Positions 20,489 to 34,651 are shown, counted from the first letter of the stretch. The stretch: DNA of 64,000 nucleotides from Epiperipatus broadwayi (GCA_028023455.1 JAQFVV010012397.1:3552888-3616887); one strand, 5' to 3'. Notes: generated by a model from the letters alone, not told the origin. Numbers and translations are program-made.

Positions 20489-22490
20489 ATATATATATAT
20501 ATGAACTTCATTAAATTTTATGTTAAGTTTACCAATTTTATGTGTTTTTTAAATTATAAAACAAAATATACTTATTTATTTGTTAATTAGAATTCTAATT
20601 TAGCAACTTAAACCTTTTTTTTTCATATGTCATAGCAACTTAAACCTTTTTGTTTATATTTATTTACATTTTGTGTAAATTAGAGTTGGTTTCATGTCCT
20701 AAAGCTAATCTTAGTGTTGCTGTAATTATTAAATCAACTAAGTTTTTTATTTACAAAATTCTTAAATTAATTGTTTTCAAAATTTTAGTAGTATATTTGT
20801 AAACATAATTGTAAACTGACAACTTTCATTAATTAATTAATTAATTAATTTTGTAATTTTATAAAACTATATAAATAGTTTTATTAATCTAGTTTTTAAA
20901 TTCAGTTGGTGAGTTGAATTAATTGTTTAATAGAGATTGGAGAATTTCAGTGTGAGAACTTAGAAGTCAGTTAAACTTTAAGTTCACATGGGCCACACTA
21001 TCCGCTATCGATATTATTCATATTTTTGCAATGATTGTATAGAAGAACTCCGAAGATTGGTTACTTTAGTGATTTTTTATATTTACATTACCTCTATCCA
21101 CCAAAGAATCATCATCTCACATATAAACAAAAGCTGTATAAAATTATCATCTTGCTTAAATTAAAAACTACATGAAATTTTATACAAACAATTAGAATGT
21201 AGATTTTTAAACTAAAGATTGCTTAAAAGTTAACAAAAATTCCATTTGTATTTGAAACTAGAAGCCGTGTAAAACTTCTCCAAAAAAAATAATTACTAAT
21301 AAGAATTGGATACCTGAATAAAGGTGATAAACATCATTGTAGCAGATATATCATTAGGAAATGTTAAGTAAGCAAGAATCACTTTAATAAATGGATATCC
21401 ACACATTTAATTGTAACTAGAAAATATATATGCGAAGTTATTTTATTTAAAAAATCGCAGGTAGGATATTGCTCAATAAAAAAAAAAAATGGTTGGAAAT
21501 TTTAAAATTGTGAGTTTAGGGGAAAAATTAATTGAATGGTATAGCTATACATAAATAAAGTACTGTATTAAAAAAAAAAAGGACGAAAATCAAAAATAGA
21601 AAAATATTATATATATGTATTTAGAAATAGAGGAATTATGAACGCATTGGAAAAAAAATACATAGTTGTGATGTAAAAGAAAAGCTAAAAACAAAATTTA
21701 TTAACTCCTCTTACAGAAAAAAAATAGATAAGACTTTTAAAATAAAACAGCAAGGATACACAAATTTATGGAGAAGATGACTTAAATTGAAGTATAGGAC
21801 TTGTCTTTTGGCTAATAACTAATATAATATTTGGTTTCTCTGATCTACTTTTGCTCTTTTTTCATTAATGATCAACAACTAATTTATTATTATCAAATTT
21901 TTATTGAAATATGCATTTTTAATTTTATCACTTTATTTACAATTTATGCATTTTTTTCTATATTTGTTTAATCATTGACAATTATTTAACATTAGTAATT
22001 TTAACATCTTGAGAGTTTAATAATTTCTTATCAAAATTATAGGTTGAATTATAATATATTCTTGCAAAAATATTTTGATATTGATATAATATTTATCATT
22101 TTAAATTTAATATTGACTTACTATTCATAAAATAGATTATAAAAAGTATAATTTGTATACACAATATTGTTGTCATTCGTTATTATTAATTAAATATTAA
22201 TTTTGTTAATAAATTCATCCTATAGTTTAATTTTCTTTGATCTAAAAATTTTGATTTCATTGAAGATAATTGTGATCATTTGTTTTTGCTAAAAAATGTA
22301 ACAACTAGAATTTGTAATATATATATACACACGCATATTAGTTACCTTGAGTAGTTATCTTTCAATTCCCTAGAGTTATGATAATTATTTGAAACATATG
22401 ATTATTTGGTAGTAAATTTAATTGAAGTTAACAATTATAAATGGTATTAAATATCAGTATTATTACAATTGCTGATACACACCAACTTCT
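20489..22490. other. A+T-rich DNA, no gene recognised
   Basis: Contains a (TTAA)n run near 20828-20850 and scattered A runs. No protein family, RNA gene or repeat family was identified. Confidence 0.5.
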
Positions 22491-23580
22491 TATCAATCAT
22501 ATATATATATATCATGATTTAAATTTAATAGCCCAAAGCTAAGCTTGATAATAATAGTGTTAATTTCTTTAGCAGAGGCTAGATTTTGCACATGTATTTT
22601 CAAATTGCTGTGTCCTGAAGGTCTCGAAAGATCAATCAGGGAACTAAATAAATAGACAATATACTTCGAAATGTATATATAATATTTATTTAATAACAAA
22701 TAACAATGTGATAAAAACAACATAAAAAGGTAATAACCCATTAATATTCATATTCTGTTTATTTTTCTCGGGTGAAAATAGACTTCTTCCACATCAGGAG
22801 TAATCCAGTTATTATATTTGTGCTTTCAAATCAAATGCCTCTTGAAATACAAATAAGCATATATTACTTCACCTATAAAATAAATATATTAAAGTTCGTA
22901 AAATTACTGCTTACATTGGCACACACATTTTATACATTATATATTAACCATCTTCGTTTTCAACTTGATTTTTGCGGTTTGGTTAAGCTCCAGTTAATTA
23001 TACGTCGCTGGTAGTAATCTTTTCAATACACAAACAAGTAACTTCTTGCTTGCTACTGTTTTATTTTAGACTTAATCAGTGCTAGTCGATCTACTAGTCT
23101 ACAATTGACTATTCTTTACTGCTGATCTGTTATCAATTTAAATCAACACTAACTTTAATAATCCAGTCTAACCATTTCAGCTGCGCTCTCTCTCTTCTTT
23201 ATTTATCCAGGGGGCAAATAATATACGATCTAATTTTATATGCAACTAATTTTATTTGCTTATAAATTCTATTCTAATTTAATCTATAATTTTGGGACGA
23301 TCTCTCAAGTAAATTTCTAGAGTCATTTTCTCCAATAAAGGGAATGTTATTAAAGTGAAGAAATCTGTGTGTATTTACAAAAATAAATAATCTTTTATTT
23401 ACATATACAGCGTTATACACGTGGACATATCATAAGTATATAAATTAATTTTTAGCATAAGACACCATCGCATCATTCTATCATATGGTTTTATTTGTAG
23501 TATTCTGTTACTTAAAAATAGCAATCCAACTCAGGAGAATTTAATAAGTATCACATGCAAATTTCTATTTATATATATAT
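22491..23580. other. Slightly G+C-richer DNA of unknown origin
   Basis: Small open frames at 22493-22741 and 22772-23014 lack any recognisable motif. The texture resembles LTR sequence elsewhere in the window, but I could not find ends. Confidence 0.3.
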
Positions 23581-23758
23581 TGTAACGGGATGGGGTGGTA
23601 ACAAAAACAAATTTGAACTGGGTGATGGCAAATCATCATCACTACCAGTCAATTTAAAATGAAATATCAATAATTTACAAAAGTATATACTGTATAAGTA
23701 AGATATATTTAAAGGGGAGCATGAGATCTAAAAACCTGTGAGAGATCAGCCAATCACT

Positions 23759-23766
23759 CCTTAGAG
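23759..23766. repeat. hAT target-site duplication, left
   Basis: CCTTAGAG, identical to 24301-24308. Confidence 0.85.
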
Positions 23767-24300
23767 CAGTGGTTAGCGGACCAGTGCCGGGTTGCAGAAG
23801 TTTTTTACCGGTCCGCGGTAGACTGGCAGGAAAGTTTGTAATAACAAAATAATAAGAGTTTAAACTTTTAATTAATATAAACAATTTTTATTTATTTTTT
23901 CATCTCATTTTTACCCAGTTAAAAAAAAAGAAACAGAATGAAAACAAAATCTAATCAATCATACATAAATTAATTTGTTTTTTTAATTATTACAGATGTT
24001 TATGGGGAGAGAGGATAGAATTAAATTTTTTATTACTTTTCTATAAAAATTCAAAATTAAAAAAAGTTTTATATATATAAATTCCATATATATATATAAC
24101 TTCATCTTGTATATTTAACATTGTTGTTTTGATCAGTTATAACAATTATGCTCATCTAAGGCTAAGCAGTTTACATCTTTAAGAAAATTTATCTATAGAC
24201 TTCTGCCAGTCTGTGAAACCTTATCCTTGTTTTTGCTGGTCCACAAAATCTTGTCCTTATTTTTACTGGTCTGCAGGTCTGAAAAGGTTGAAGACCACAG
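23767..24300. mobile_element. Non-autonomous hAT element
   Basis: A 534-bp unit with ends CAGTGGTTAGCGGACC and GAAAAGGTTGAAGACCACAG (inward reading CTGTGGTCTTCAACCTTTTC), the CAGTGGTT/AACCTTTT type of many hAT elements. It is flanked by the perfect 8-bp duplication CCTTAGAG, the length made by hAT transposases. Sub-terminal GGTCCGCGGTAGACTGG and TGGTCTGCAGG blocks are typical too. The interior is A+T-rich with no transposase, so it would have been moved by an enzyme encoded elsewhere. Confidence 0.88.
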
Positions 24301-24308
24301 CCTTAGAG
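24301..24308. repeat. hAT target-site duplication, right
   Basis: CCTTAGAG, identical to 23759-23766. Confidence 0.85.
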
Positions 24309-24600
24309 TAACTAAAATAACTATACATCAATCATATATCAACCAGCATTATAATAAAAGTAAGTAATACTCAAAAGAAATACAAAATCAACAGTTAATC
24401 TTGTGACTGGATTTGAACAATAAATAATATAAATCAACAGTCAACCTTGTAACTGGATTGGAAATGGGTCTTCTGTAGACTAGGATAATTATTGAGCCTT
24501 TGCCAGCTTGGGGCAATTGTTTAACCATTAATTTGAAGGCACAATCTAAGTGTGAATTCATCAGAATACATAAGTAGAAAATCTAAACAATAATGCTGGG

Positions 24601-25680
24601 ATATTAAATCATGCTGATCATCATCAATTTTCTGGTCATGTAAGTGCCATTAATGTACCACTCAACTATAAACTTAATTTCTTAATAAGACTAAACTAAA
24701 ATAAAAGGTAGTATATGGGCTTTAAAGAGTATTCTCTTTTTCACAAACCAGGATAATGATTGATCATCTCTGGATGCTCAAAAGCACAAAATACATACCC
24801 CCATTCATATATTCATCCTGTACATGAATCTAGCTTAGAGAACATAAGCTCTATTACTGTTTATGACCAAAAGATGATGGAAACAATTTTTAGCAACTGA
24901 ATAAAAAATGAATTTAAGGTCTTATAGGATAAGGCTTCTGATTTTGAATAATATACAATAAAAAAAATTATCACATTTGTGACTTACAAAATTACTATAC
25001 AAAATTCAAATTGTTACATAGATTAATGTAATTAATGCATTAGGTTTACTTAAAACCCATTCAGCACAGAGGCATGTGGCTTGATACAAATGAACATGTG
25101 TTTGAATTGACATTTAATAAAAAAAAGTGATTAAAATTTTACCTATAAGTTATACTTAACAAGCATTGGTATTTGCGATACAATTGACAGATATTTGTGC
25201 ACACATACATGTGTGTGCATGAAATTTCTGAACATATTTAACTTGTTACATAAAAATAATAAATGGTTGAACTTTTAAACTTATATTGTTAATAAGACTA
25301 TATCTATATTAGGCTTACTAAAACACATACATAGAATTGCACAGATTATTAACATAACAAATCTAATTTTGTCAAAACAATAAAAAAAACCTTAATTTTT
25401 ATAATTACAAATTCCATTTCGAATATACATAAAATCTACATATTTGTTATAATAATAAAAGTTCACAATTATTCTTTGTTGAAAATATATAAATTGCTTT
25501 TCTTATTTTATAGTAAATTCCACTCTTTATCAATTGTTTTTTTTTAAAAAAGACATACTATGAACTTTTTTTATTTCTTTAATAAAAGATTTTAAACTAA
25601 TATCATTTTATATATATCTATCAGTTATAAAAATGTTATTTTATTAAGGAAATTATTTAAAATTTTGTTATATATAATGC
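24601..25680. other. A+T-rich DNA, nothing firm
   Basis: No recognised gene; it may be the remainder of the LTR-like element that starts at 23581. Confidence 0.35.
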
Positions 25681-26280
25681 TACTCACTACAAGCTGTATA
25701 TACATTTATCTGTGCTTCTCTGCCTTTAGATACATCAGCATACATATAATTACTTCTTCAGTAAGCTGGAAGCTTTTTCTTGGTGAGTTTGGTGGTTTAT
25801 CATTGGTATAGTCCAGGTTAGGGGTGTTCTGCAGTTGATTCCCCTTAGACTAAGATTTGGTAAGCTTTAGGTCAGCAAGCTATTTTGTCCTCATTTGTTC
25901 AGGCTATTGATTCAGAAGTAGCCCAGCTTCAAGTAAATCAGAACTTCTGTGAAAAAAAAATAGTAGCAGCTTCTGGATCTACTGTCCTGCCATCAGCTAC
26001 ATCAATTCATGGTTGCTATTCTGCCAGCCATCTCTACAGCTAGCTTTACTGTGGCCACTCTCTGCTATAGTTACCAACTCTTTACAAAATACTTTAGCCA
26101 ACTTTGCAGCTAGTTCTGCCGTTAGCTCTTCTGCTAATCACTGCTCAGAAAATTAAAGCCGATACTGACTGATATTTTTTATCAGTCCTTTTTATAATTT
26201 TGGTTGGGTCAGGTGATAAAAACATAGTGACTGTTTTCAATTAGCTTTAATCCTTTGGAATTTGACCAAAGATGTGATCT
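25681..26280 (+). other. G+C-richer, formerly coding-looking stretch of unknown origin
   Basis: Between about 25900 and 26150 the plus strand reads, with stops, Ser/Ala/Leu/Thr-rich peptides such as IVAASGSTVLPSATSIHG and NSLQNTLANFAASSAVSSSA. Base composition stands out from the surroundings. It could be a decayed transposon gene; no family was recognised. Confidence 0.25.
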
Positions 26281-26644
26281 ACATACATGTTTTTATTTAG
26301 ATAATAGAAATTTACAAATTAATTAAAAGATTTCAAAAATAGACATTTTTACAATTATCAGAAAACATGCTTATTTTTAAATTTTCAAAATCAAAATAAA
26401 AATATAAATTTTTGTTTATCAGACCTTTTTTAAATATTTAATTTTATAATAAAATATTATTTTAAATCCAGAGTTATTTAATCCTTTATTTATTATTTTT
26501 ATTTCACTGAATGTAGAAAAATATTTACAATTTATGTCTGTGTTTATTTCTACTTTTCATTTCAACTTTATATATATTTTTGTGCACACACACTATATTA
26601 TTGTGTGCTATGCAACCCAACTGGTTACTATATATATATATATA

Positions 26645-26770
26645 GTTAAAAGGAAATTGCCTTGACAACAGATTGAGATTGTTGATTGTAATTGATATTA
26701 GTATTGTTTAAGCATTGACTGCTTTTATGTATTTATATTATCTACATATTTAGCCTTGGGCATTATTAAC
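26645..26770. mobile_element. Half copy of MITE family M1
   Basis: TTGCCTTGACAACAGATTGA ... TTGATATTAGTATTGTTTAA matches one arm of 2741-2920 and the copy at 26999-27100. The opposite arm is absent. Confidence 0.55.
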
Positions 26771-26998
26771 TTTATTTTATAAATAATATATAGTTGGGGT
26801 ACAGTTTAAAAATTATAATTTCAGTTTGAATGTTATAATTGCCTATTTGCTACTCTGTTTTCAGAACAGGTTACATTTACCTGTTTAATGAGGTTTATTT
26901 CAGCTTATTTGTATTAATAACACCACTTTCTGCAGTCAAGTTACAATTTTTGCTCTTTAAATAAACATATCAGACCATAAATAAAGATGGATTTCCAC

Positions 26999-27100
26999 TT
27001 TTATTGTCAAGAGGGGGTTGCCTTGACAACAGATTGAGATTGTTGATAGTAATTGATATTGGTATTGTTTAAATATTAACTGCTTTTGTATATATGTTAT
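26999..27100. mobile_element. Half copy of MITE family M1
   Basis: GGTTGCCTTGACAACAGATT ... TTGATATTGGTATTG matches the copy at 26645-26770 in the same orientation, about 350 bp away. Confidence 0.55.
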
Positions 27101-27914
27101 AAAAAGCTCATTACATTTTTTTATGCAACTTTAAATATTGAGATGCTAGAATAAATTTTGTTTAAATGTATGGCAAATGACAACAAACTATCACCAACAA
27201 TAAATAGTAAAAAATTTAATTTACACACATATATAAATATTTTGGTAGATTTTCATAAAACATTGCAGAATCCTTCACTAGCAATATCCAGTCTCAGGAT
27301 TGACATAAATTAATGTTGATTATATTTTTCTGAACATACTGAATTTCAAAATTATGTAGTCTGTTGAATTCAATAAGTATGATATTAATATGTTGTAGAA
27401 TTTAAAAGTTCTAAGATAGATTTGCTATTACCTGAAAAGAATAACCAATAAAATAATTACAAAAAATATTTTATAATAGAAAAATAGGTATAAAATATGA
27501 TGTTAAATAGAAAATAAATTGTAATAACAAAAGAAATAATTTTGAGATTGCATAATGAAAACATTCAACAATAAATCTGCTGGAGTCTTTATGTCTTGCA
27601 AATAATACCAAATATTGAAGAAAATTAAAATAGATTTTAAATAATTAGAAGTAATTTGACAGTAAATTTATTTCCATTTTTACTCTAAGCTTTCTATATA
27701 TTAATCATTTCAACTTAATCTTATAATTTTTAACCATCATCCTAACACCCATGCACTTAACACATTATATACTTAAGTGCTAATGCAATTATATTCTTCT
27801 GATTGGGTTGTAGAGTCATAACACAACTTTGTTTTTTTTTGCAGGATTTAGAATGATCATATTTGTTTAGAAGGAACTTTTAATGATAATATTATATATT
27901 TATGCATGTATCAT
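27101..27914. other. A+T-rich spacer
   Basis: No gene recognised. The stretch around 27850-27907 resembles 28297-28360 in direct orientation (shared TTTAGAAGG ... TTTTAA.GAT), a weak duplication. Confidence 0.4.
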
Positions 27915-27979
27915 CTTTTTTTTATATGTCAAAGCGTTGACCAGGAAGCGAACTCAGACCAGCTGTTTGGAAGGCAGCT
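27915..27979 (-). mobile_element. tRNA-derived SINE, copy 3 (truncated)
   Basis: On the minus strand: CTGCCTTCCAAACAGCTGGT, box-B-like GAGTTCGCTTCC, then GTCAACGCTTTGACATAT and an A run. This matches the second half of the SINE at 4413-4513; the box A part is missing. The open frame at 27906-28154 on the plus strand is chance. Confidence 0.7.
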
Positions 27980-29054
<1,075 letters not shown>

Positions 29055-29117
29055 CACTGATCACATATTCAGTATAACAATTATTTGTCCACAAAGTTGT
29101 TATATACATATACTTAA

Positions 29118-30125
29118 TATAATAATCAAACTAAATAAGATTGAAACAAACAACTATTTATATTTATAATTATTTAATTATCAACCCCGGCTTTCATTTT
29201 TATTGAGACTTTTTCAAGATATAACATTTTATACATCACATGACCTATTAATTACATTTACTCCATCTATTGGACATAATTCATCTTAAACAATATAACT
29301 GACATTATATATATAAACCTTTAAATAAAAATACATATTAAAACTATACATATACATATATATTTTTATATATACCTACATAAATCAATAAAGATTTCAT
29401 TCTTCCTCTCCTTTTTTATAAACTTTCATTCACAATTCTACTATAATTTTTAAATCTTCCAAATTATCTAATAATGCCCACTTTCCATCTTATTTTGCCG
29501 GATCTTTAACTATATTTACACATCTATCCAAATTTTTCTGAATGTATAAAGTTTTATAATATATTTTTTTACAATAATTTTTAACATTTTATAACTCTAA
29601 CATTGTCTCACATTGCATTTTATGACTACTATTTAACTAATATATATATATATATATTATCTGGACCTAATATCTTTTCTGTTAATTGCTCTATCATGTT
29701 CCTCCCCCTATCACTTATCATTCTTCCTGCCTAACCTATATATGCCTTATTACAATTTCCACATTCAATTTTATAAGCCACTTCTACCTTACTATTAATA
29801 CCATTTATCCTATTTGCATTATGTAACCATCTACCCAAAGATTTATTACTTTCCCAAGCTGTTCTTACATCATATGGTAATTTCTCTCTTACTAATTTTT
29901 TATACATTTCCCTCATATATGGAATAGACATCCACTTACAATCTTTATATTTATACCTATCATACTTATTTCTACTATTTAATTCTTATTCCTAAAAATA
30001 TTTTTATTTATCTTATATCCTATTTTAACATAATTATTCTCTCTTCTAATTTTTGTTCATATATCACTTTCTTATCTAAGGTAAGTTTATAATTTTTAGC
30101 GTAAATCCCTTTAAAACCTCTACTT
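29118..30125 (-). mobile_element. Penelope-like element family B, minus-strand copy (5'-truncated)
   Basis: Reading on the minus strand, a PLE coding remnant (30125 down to about 29450) is followed by a 3' region ending near 29118 with CAATCTTATTTAG. The same 3' region appears on the plus strand at 34362-34586, which fixes the element's end. Upstream of the readable frame the protein continues as RGFKGIYAKNYKLTLDKKV and then stops appear. The RT domain is absent. Confidence 0.65.
29731..29931 (-). pseudogene. PLE-B GIY-YIG endonuclease remnant
   Basis: The frame reads MSIPYMREMYKKLVREKL, then a linker with SNKSLGRWLHN, then KVEVAYKIECGNCNKAYIG. The last block is the GIY-YIG start (V.YKIEC..C...YIG). 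A stop directly follows YIG, where related proteins usually continue with Gln or Glu; beyond the stop the frame goes on AGRMISDRGRNMIEQLTEK, so this is a nonsense change in an otherwise preserved domain. Later stops and frameshifts follow. Confidence 0.7.
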
Positions 30126-30164
30126 TTTGACACATGGTTGATATGACTTGGAATTACCAGACAA

Positions 30165-30490
30165 TGTAAGAAGAGGGAAGGAACATGATACAGCAATTAA
30201 CAGGAAAGACATTAGGTCAGAAACTATATAGACATTAGTTAGATACTGGTCATAAAGTGGAATGTGAGAAGAATATTAGAGTTATAAAATATGTTAAAGA
30301 TTATTATAAAAGAATATATTATGAAACTTTATACATTCAGAAAAAAATAGATAAGTGTAAATATAATTAAAGGTCCAGCAAAATTAGGTGGAAAGTGACT
30401 ATTATTAGTTAATTGAAAGCTTAAAAAATTATGGTAGAATTGTGAATGAAAGTTTATAAGAAAGAGGGGGAAGAAATATAATATTTATTG
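30165..30490 (+). pseudogene. PLE-B 3' coding fragment, plus-strand copy
   Basis: From GAAGAGGGAAGGAACATGAT onward it matches the part of the minus-strand copy that lies at 29720 down to about 29390 (for example GCAATTAACAGGAAAGACAT and TTGTGAATGAAAGTTTATAA). The two copies are thus in head-to-head inverted orientation about 40 bp apart. Several stops; not functional. Confidence 0.6.
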
Positions 30491-31990
30491 GTTTATATAT
30501 ATACCGTAACTTTATATTTTGATACAAAATATAAAACTTGGTGGAACTGATTTAAAATTTCTCTATCTTCTTCTAGATAGCTTGATTAACATAATTGGCA
30601 CTTTGTACACTTGACACTTGTGTTCAAATTAATTGAATAATGAGATTTTGTAATTCCATTTTTTTGCCTTGTATAATTTCTTATATATTAGTCTGCTCTG
30701 TTTCCAAACACTGAGTTAGACAAACTGTGTTTAACCTACAAAATTAACAGCATATATCAAATTTATTAAGATACTGATAATAATAATAATAATTATTATT
30801 AATTTTTCTCTTTAGCTAATCCTAAAAATTAATTTTGGTTTAATTAAAAGATTTATTTAATTTCTCTTGAATTGGTTTAGAATAGATAAGATAACCACAT
30901 TTTTTTTCTCTTTAATTTTTTTTGAATGGAGATATGTAAATGAAAAAAAATCTGATTGGCTAAAAAAAATATAGACCTTTCAGAGATTTTTTTTTGTTTT
31001 AAAAACTGCAATAAAAACAGCAAGTGAGGAGAGCAGAAAATTCTTTTTTTTTTTTTGCTGTTAAATATAATGAATATGAAATTTACTTTAAAAAAGTTTA
31101 AGGCAAGGAAAGAAACTAAATTAAAGTTTTTCTTATGTAATTCAAACTTCCAATATTGTTCTGTTTAATAATGAAATGAGAAGCTAAAATTTAAACAAAT
31201 CTGTTCAAGTCTTCTAGCCCAAAGATCTAATTGCTGACTGTATTTCAAAATGTCTATAATTGAAAAGTAATGGAATTATCAACTGCAGCAACAGGAATAA
31301 CAGTTTAAAGGTCAGTCTATTTTGTTATATTCTTTATTGCTTACAAACTGTGTTAACCATGGATATAAAGTTTTACTTTCATGACTTTAACATATACAAT
31401 TGTGCTATATATGTGTGGAATGAAATGCTATATTAACATTTTGTGTGCCAGTATCAGAATGGTAAGAAATTAGCTAAAACCCATTTTGAACTGATATTAG
31501 AGATAACATTCCCACTATGTGAGTTTTCTCATTATTAAAATCATAATATAGTTGCTGAAAGAAGACAAAAGTTAACCAGAAAATATTTATAACTGTCATA
31601 ATTATTTGCTTGGACAACCATTCTTGGTCTTCAGCACTGACTAAATAAATTAAAAGTAATGAACTAGTTTAACTTGGAGTAATACCTAAAATATAAGTAA
31701 TGGAATATTAACTTTTGAGGAATGCTCTAATTTAAATTATACATGTCTTTTCTTTTAAAAATATCTGAGTATCAGAGTGTATACATGTGAATCAATTAAT
31801 AATAAAGTATTCATTATGGGTGGAAACAAAGGGAAATACAACCCAACTCATAAAATTTTATATATTATAAATGAAAAACTATTTAATCTATATGTTTTAC
31901 ATTAGGTAATAAGAAAATTTTATTGATTTTATTGGTGAATCTTCAATATATTTGAAATATGTATTTAAATTTAGTAATCATTTAAACAAG
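30491..31990. other. A+T-rich DNA, nothing recognised
   Basis: Contains (TAA)n/(TTA)n near 30776-30810. No supportable gene. Confidence 0.45.
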
Positions 31991-31999
31991 TATGTTCAC

Positions 32000-34345
32000 A
32001 TATATATTCTATTGTGCCTAAAATAATTATTTATTAAGCTAAGTTCATGGAAGTAAACATATGATATAGGGATTGAAGAAAGTCAATTATTAGAGAACAG
32101 CACTTGCACAAAGGTTCAATGACTATTTAATGAATCTATAATGTGCATCAACACCACATGGCCTAATCCTGTATGTCATTTCAGAGTTTTGTCCCTATAT
32201 TCATAATATATTTACTATGTTATTAACAAAGGCAAAACTCTCCGTACAGTAGTGGCACCCAGTGCCAACAAGAGTTATCAATGGATGCCAGAGGCTTGTG
32301 CATAACAGACGTGCTAGCATAAGAAATGGTGATCATGTGATATTTACTATGTATTATTATTTCACTTATGCTTAAGGCAGAGTTGGTTTTTATGATAGTT
32401 GTTTATTATAGTGAAGTATTTATTTATGTCCTAATTCACTTTAGTAAGACTGTATGTGTCTCCTAATTTAGCACATTTATTGATGAGGATCATTTTGTGA
32501 CTCTTTTATTTGGAAAATAAATGCTAACACTATTTTATAATATTATATAGTATTATTCTGTGCTGGTGGTTTAATCTGAAGAATTATCATTACCAGTTTT
32601 TAAAATATTTTTTATATTATTCTGTGCTAATGGTTTAATCCACAGAGTAATCGTTTGTCATTTTGTATTCTTTATATTCATTTCTGCGCTGGTGGTTAAT
32701 CTGTGGAACAATCTGTAATTGTGCTTTTTACTCTTATGATGGTTAAAAACCCCACAGAGCACTTAATGCTTTGTTATTCCTTTGCACAGATGAATACATT
32801 CATAGAGATATCATTGCTCTTTGTTGTATAAATGTATGTTTAAGCAGAGCCTCCATACATTATGGTGTTTACATTGTTTCCTTCATCTTTAGATCAATCA
32901 CAGAGTTCAGTTTCCAGCTATAAAGGGGGCATATGAATAAATTATTTTCATAATTTATTATAGATCAGTTTATATGTAATTCCCAGCTTAGTTGAAGTTC
33001 AATTTCCCTCTTTGATTTATTCTCTCATTATGGTCAATTTTCACAGATTTACCAATACCAATGGTTGATATTATTGTTATAAATCTGAGATATAGGTACA
33101 TTGGTTCTGATATTGACATATTGGAGAAGTTATTGACCAGGTGTTTGAACCCATTTTCTCTCCTATAAGGGGCTGAAATCAAATTCATTTGCGAGAAAGT
33201 CTTATATTGTGTTTATCCGGAATTCATGTACACTATCCATATATAAAAACAAGTACATATGATGGTCTTTTATTTTATTTATTTATTGTTTATTTAATTT
33301 TGTAAATATTATATTAATCCACAAGTATATGTGATAGTCTTTTATTTTATTTATTGTTTATTTAATTTTGTAAATATTGTATTAATCCATTATTTATCTA
33401 ATACTGATCGAGCTGTAAATAAATGTTAATTTTATAATTTAACCATACTATGTCATTGCTATTTGTCATTACATAGAAATAGAAAATCCACCATATTAAG
33501 TAGATCACATATTAGAGCACATATTGTCCCTGATGATGTATAGAAGATTTACTGAAATTATAAGAAAATATCTTAATGCTTTTGTTCTTGGGTAATTAGT
33601 GATATTCAGATTATAATATAATCCCATTTACCTCCTGCATCACCATCTACTTTGTTAACTCTAGAATATAATCCAGAATTTCTTACTTCTATTGATGTTC
33701 ATGACATTAGGACCTAGATTAATAAATAAATTTGCTAGTCAGTATGATGATTGAATCTATTTTCTAATATTATAATTTAAAATTTACAAATTACAATAAG
33801 AGTCTCATTGCTATTGATTTAATTAAAAATTTAAATTAATGATGAAAGAACCTAAAGTTTATATGCTTACCTTTTATTGCAAAGCAAATAACCTACATGG
33901 TATTTCTGTACTAAAATCCTGAGTATATCTGAACTACAGCCAATCATGTTATGAGGCTGATTATAACTTTTATTGTCTTGTTAAATGGCTTATATTCACT
34001 ATGTTATAGTTGGTATTGATATAATGAATCATCCATTTAATCCTGGAAGAATAATCTTTAATAGTTTTATAGATCATGTCATCTTGCTCATGGTCAGCAT
34101 AAGATCTCATGTAAATAAAAATCGTAAATTCAGGTTTTGAAGTGTAGTTTTTAAGATAGTCATTAGTGAGAATGATTATTAGTTAAATAGTCACACAATT
34201 CATGTTGGATAATGTAATGTATCTTCACATAATGCTGTAATAGGTCCTCATGGTGCACTCTGGCTGCGACTGGATTACACTGTAACAGTTTTGGGTTCTA
34301 TCATTAATTCTGCTTGTTACGATCTGGGTAGACATTTCAGTTACA
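32000..34345 (-). mobile_element. LTR-like element family C, minus strand
   Basis: Read on the minus strand it opens at 34345 with TGTAACTGAAATG and, about 18 bp on, CGTAACAA, matching the opening of the copies at 38410 and 23581. It is directly flanked by ATATATTATAG outside. Inside are short tandem repeats (32545-32735) and a CTCCTGCATCACC block near 33630, also seen as CATCACCTGCATG in the 46-kb copy. The far end was not located, so the left limit is approximate. No coding sequence. Confidence 0.4.
32545..32735. repeat. ~60-bp minisatellite, three diverged copies
   Basis: Three units share TATT..TTCTGTGCTGGTGGTT and TAATCTG.(A/G)GAA; the second reads CTGTGCTAATGGTTTAATCC. Confidence 0.7.
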
Positions 34346-34361
34346 ATATATTATAGTTTTA

Positions 34362-34586
34362 AATTTTTTTATGTAGTTTTATTTATAGGTTTATATACAT
34401 AATGTCAATTATATTGTTTAAGATGAATAATGTTCAATAGATGAAATGAATGTTATTAATAGGTCATGCAGTGTATAAAACATTATATCTTAAAAAGGTC
34501 TCAATAAGAGATGAAAGCTGGATTGATAAATAACTAATTGTAAATATAATTAGTTGTTTGCTTCAATCTTATTTAGATTGACTATT
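34362..34586 (+). mobile_element. PLE-B 3'-end fragment
   Basis: Contains TATATTGTTTAAGATGAATA, ATAGGTCATGCAGTGTATAA and GCTTCAATCTTATTTAG, matching the 3' region of the minus-strand copy (29340 to 29118) in opposite orientation. It is followed within a few bases by a (TCAA)n array. Confidence 0.7.
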
Positions 34587-34589
34587 ATG

Positions 34590-34650
<61 letters not shown>

Positions 34651-34651
34651 T
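34590..34651. repeat. (TCAA)n microsatellite
   Basis: About 15 perfect units right after the PLE-B end. An open frame of Ile-Asn-Gln-Ser repeats through it is an artefact. Confidence 0.95.

Larger units (their letters stand above)
23581..24600 (+). mobile_element. LTR-like start (family C-like) carrying a hAT insertion
   Basis: TGTAACGGGATGG with GTAACAAAAAC about 18 bp further on follows directly after a TATATATATAT tract. The same opening (TGTAACGG, then GTAACAA) is seen in reverse at 38410 and, more diverged, at 34345. The 3' end was not found, so the end given is only a working limit. A short tandem duplication (unit about 46 bp) lies near 24386-24460. Confidence 0.4.

Noticed and set aside
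33525-33565. CTGATGA ... GAAA pair as a hammerhead
   Set aside because: The intervening bases do not form a stem.
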